20,000 nt of DNA, from positions 922,501 through 942,500 of the forward strand of contig JACVTC010000016.1 in the NCBI GenBank assembly GCA_016946835.1, in the 5' to 3' direction. The translations under genes were made by a program, and so were the position numbers. The notes beneath the pieces were generated by a model that had not been told where the DNA came from, did no database searches, and was given only the letters and a program-made list of their open reading frames with translations. The stretch is from Neocallimastix lanati (nom. inval.) (Eukaryota > Neocallimastigomycota > Neocallimastigomycetes > Neocallimastigales > Neocallimastigaceae). This document shows positions 18,740-20,000 of this stretch, piece after piece. Within the stretch, counting starts at the first letter, position 1. The number at the start of each line of letters is the position of its first letter.

Positions 18740-20000
18740 ATGGAAACTGTTGATAGAAGAGATGTATCTTATGTATCTTCTTTTGATACAAGTGATATAA
18801 GAAGAACTTTAAATACTTTTATATCTAAACGTACAATGTTAATGTTATACTTTAAACATTTTTTTGAAGATGAGTCCTATTATTTTAATACGCTTGAATT
18901 CAATTCACAAGCTATCATGCGATATGTCCAAGAAAATGAAAAATTAAAAAAAAGGTAGTTTTATCAAGTGAGATATAACCCCAATATTACAAACTCTAGA
19001 ATAAAAATTCATTTTATTTATTAATATAATAGTTTATTACCAATAAAAGTTTATATTTTCCTTTAAAAAAAAAAGATAATATTAAGCGTTATAGAATTCA
19101 AATATATATCAATAGATATGAAATACTAATATATAAGAATTTTTTAAATTATTCATCAATAAAAATATTAGATATTTGAAAGAAAATAAATATAGGAAGT
19201 TATATTTTGAATATTCTATTATATGTACTTATTGTTTCATTATATTATTATTATTATAATAATAATATTATTTTTTATTTTTTATTTTTAACTAATGATA
19301 GAGTAAGTAGTTGGGCACAACTGGGATATAGTGTTGGGGAATTATTGGTTGTTCCAAATGTGGTTGAATTCACTCGAGCTTTAAATGCTTTAGTTTCAGA
19401 ATTTGAACACGATAAAAATGAATCAACTTCACAGAAAATGGTAAGTATCTTTAATTATGCAAAGAAAAAAAAAAAAAAAAAAAAGTAGAATTATATATTT
19501 TTAATTGTATTATTTCTTTTTAAAATAGTAGAATTATAAAAAAGATTTTGGGTTATTAAAAATTAATTCATATTTTATTTCTATATTTATTTTTTAAATA
19601 TTTATATTTATATGTTATATATTTACAATATATTATTATTTATCCTATATTTTATTATGTTTTATATAAATTATATTATATAATAATCAATATATATATT
19701 CCCCCCATTAATCAGAAACAATTATTAAAGAAAAATAAAAAAGAAAGTAATAATTTCCAAAATAGTACAAATATAACGTTCAGTGAAATGCCAAATACCG
19801 TAAATATTAAATAAAGAAAATATATATATATATATATATACAGTAGAAAGATTATTATTTTTATTTTTATTATATTATTTTTTTTTTTAATTTTTTATTT
19901 TTTATTTTTTTTTTATTTTATTATTTAATTATTATTATTCTTGTTAATATAGTCAAAAACTAATATTAGCTATTATTTTGCTATATCTTTTAACATATTT
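18740..20000 (+). CDS. Spliced gene of unknown function, probably partial at the right edge
   Basis: The start ATG at 18740 follows an A-rich leader (AAAAAAAAATGG). Exon 1 is 18740-18954 (donor GTAGTT), exon 2 is 19302-19440 (acceptor after TAACTAATGATAG, which has a yeast-like branch site; donor GTAAGT) and exon 3 starts at 19716 after CATTAATCAG. The frames join: exon 1 ends in two bases of a codon and exon 2 supplies the third. Exon 3 either ends at TAA 19812-19814 (150 aa) or splices after 19799 at GTAAAT, a donor also used in PNO1, to an exon at 19953-20000 that is open to the window end. The second reading seems more likely because the continuation keeps phase and the acceptor TTAATATAG is good. 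The protein is mostly helical and charged at the start, with RYVQENEKLKKR at 61-72, then SSWAQLGYSVGELLVVPN at 74-91 and VEFTRALNALVSEFE at 93-107, and a Lys/Asn/Ser-rich end. There is no signal peptide or membrane segment. I do not recognise the family. Confidence 0.7.

Noticed and set aside
1-20000. tRNA, rRNA and snRNA genes
   Set aside because: No stretch showed a tRNA-like TTCRANY arm with matching stems or any recognisable rRNA or snRNA core; the hairpins found are isolated.

Overview
The window is nuclear DNA from a eukaryote with extreme A+T content. It has short introns, long poly(A)/poly(T) tracts, many ATT/AAAT microsatellites, and genes recognisable mainly as islands of higher G+C. 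The best fit is an anaerobic gut fungus (Neocallimastigomycota). The reasons are a fungal-type Pno1, a secreted Cys-rich/PI-PLC gene pair, a degenerate LINE of the kind common in early-diverging fungi, and Asn/Ser runs. This assignment is inferred; a Dictyostelium-like genome is a less likely alternative.

Layout. (1) Positions 1-1029, minus: the first four exons of a PLP-dependent L-serine/threonine dehydratase-like gene. No single long ORF reveals it; it appears only after splicing by eye, and it runs off the left edge. (2) 1030-3766: A+T-rich spacer. (3) 3767-5413, minus: a complete four-exon PNO1 (DIM2) ribosome-assembly gene. (4) 5414-6445: spacer rich in AAAT-type repeats, probably a divergent promoter region. 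(5) 6446-7120, plus: an intact single-exon Cys-rich type I membrane protein. (6) 7434 to about 8470, plus: a broken secreted protein with a PI-PLC X-type domain. (7) About 8600-9320: a perfect 48-bp tandem duplication, a TTA microsatellite and a Ser/Asn/Thr-run ORF on the minus strand. (8) About 9330-11160, plus: a 5'-truncated, multiply frameshifted LINE relic. (9) 11.6-14.7 kb: coding-like islands whose strand and gene I could not resolve, with hairpins and a 4 x 40-bp tandem repeat. (10) 14.7-18.6 kb: almost pure low-complexity sequence with several tandem arrays. (11) 18740 to the right edge, plus: a spliced gene of unknown function that probably continues past the window.

The two recognised enzyme/assembly genes are housekeeping or metabolic and independent of each other. 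The Cys-rich membrane protein and the PI-PLC relic lie side by side on the same strand and share a secretory, Cys-rich character, so they may come from one expanded surface/secreted family. I found no rRNA, tRNA, CRISPR array or clear new defence or mobile system.
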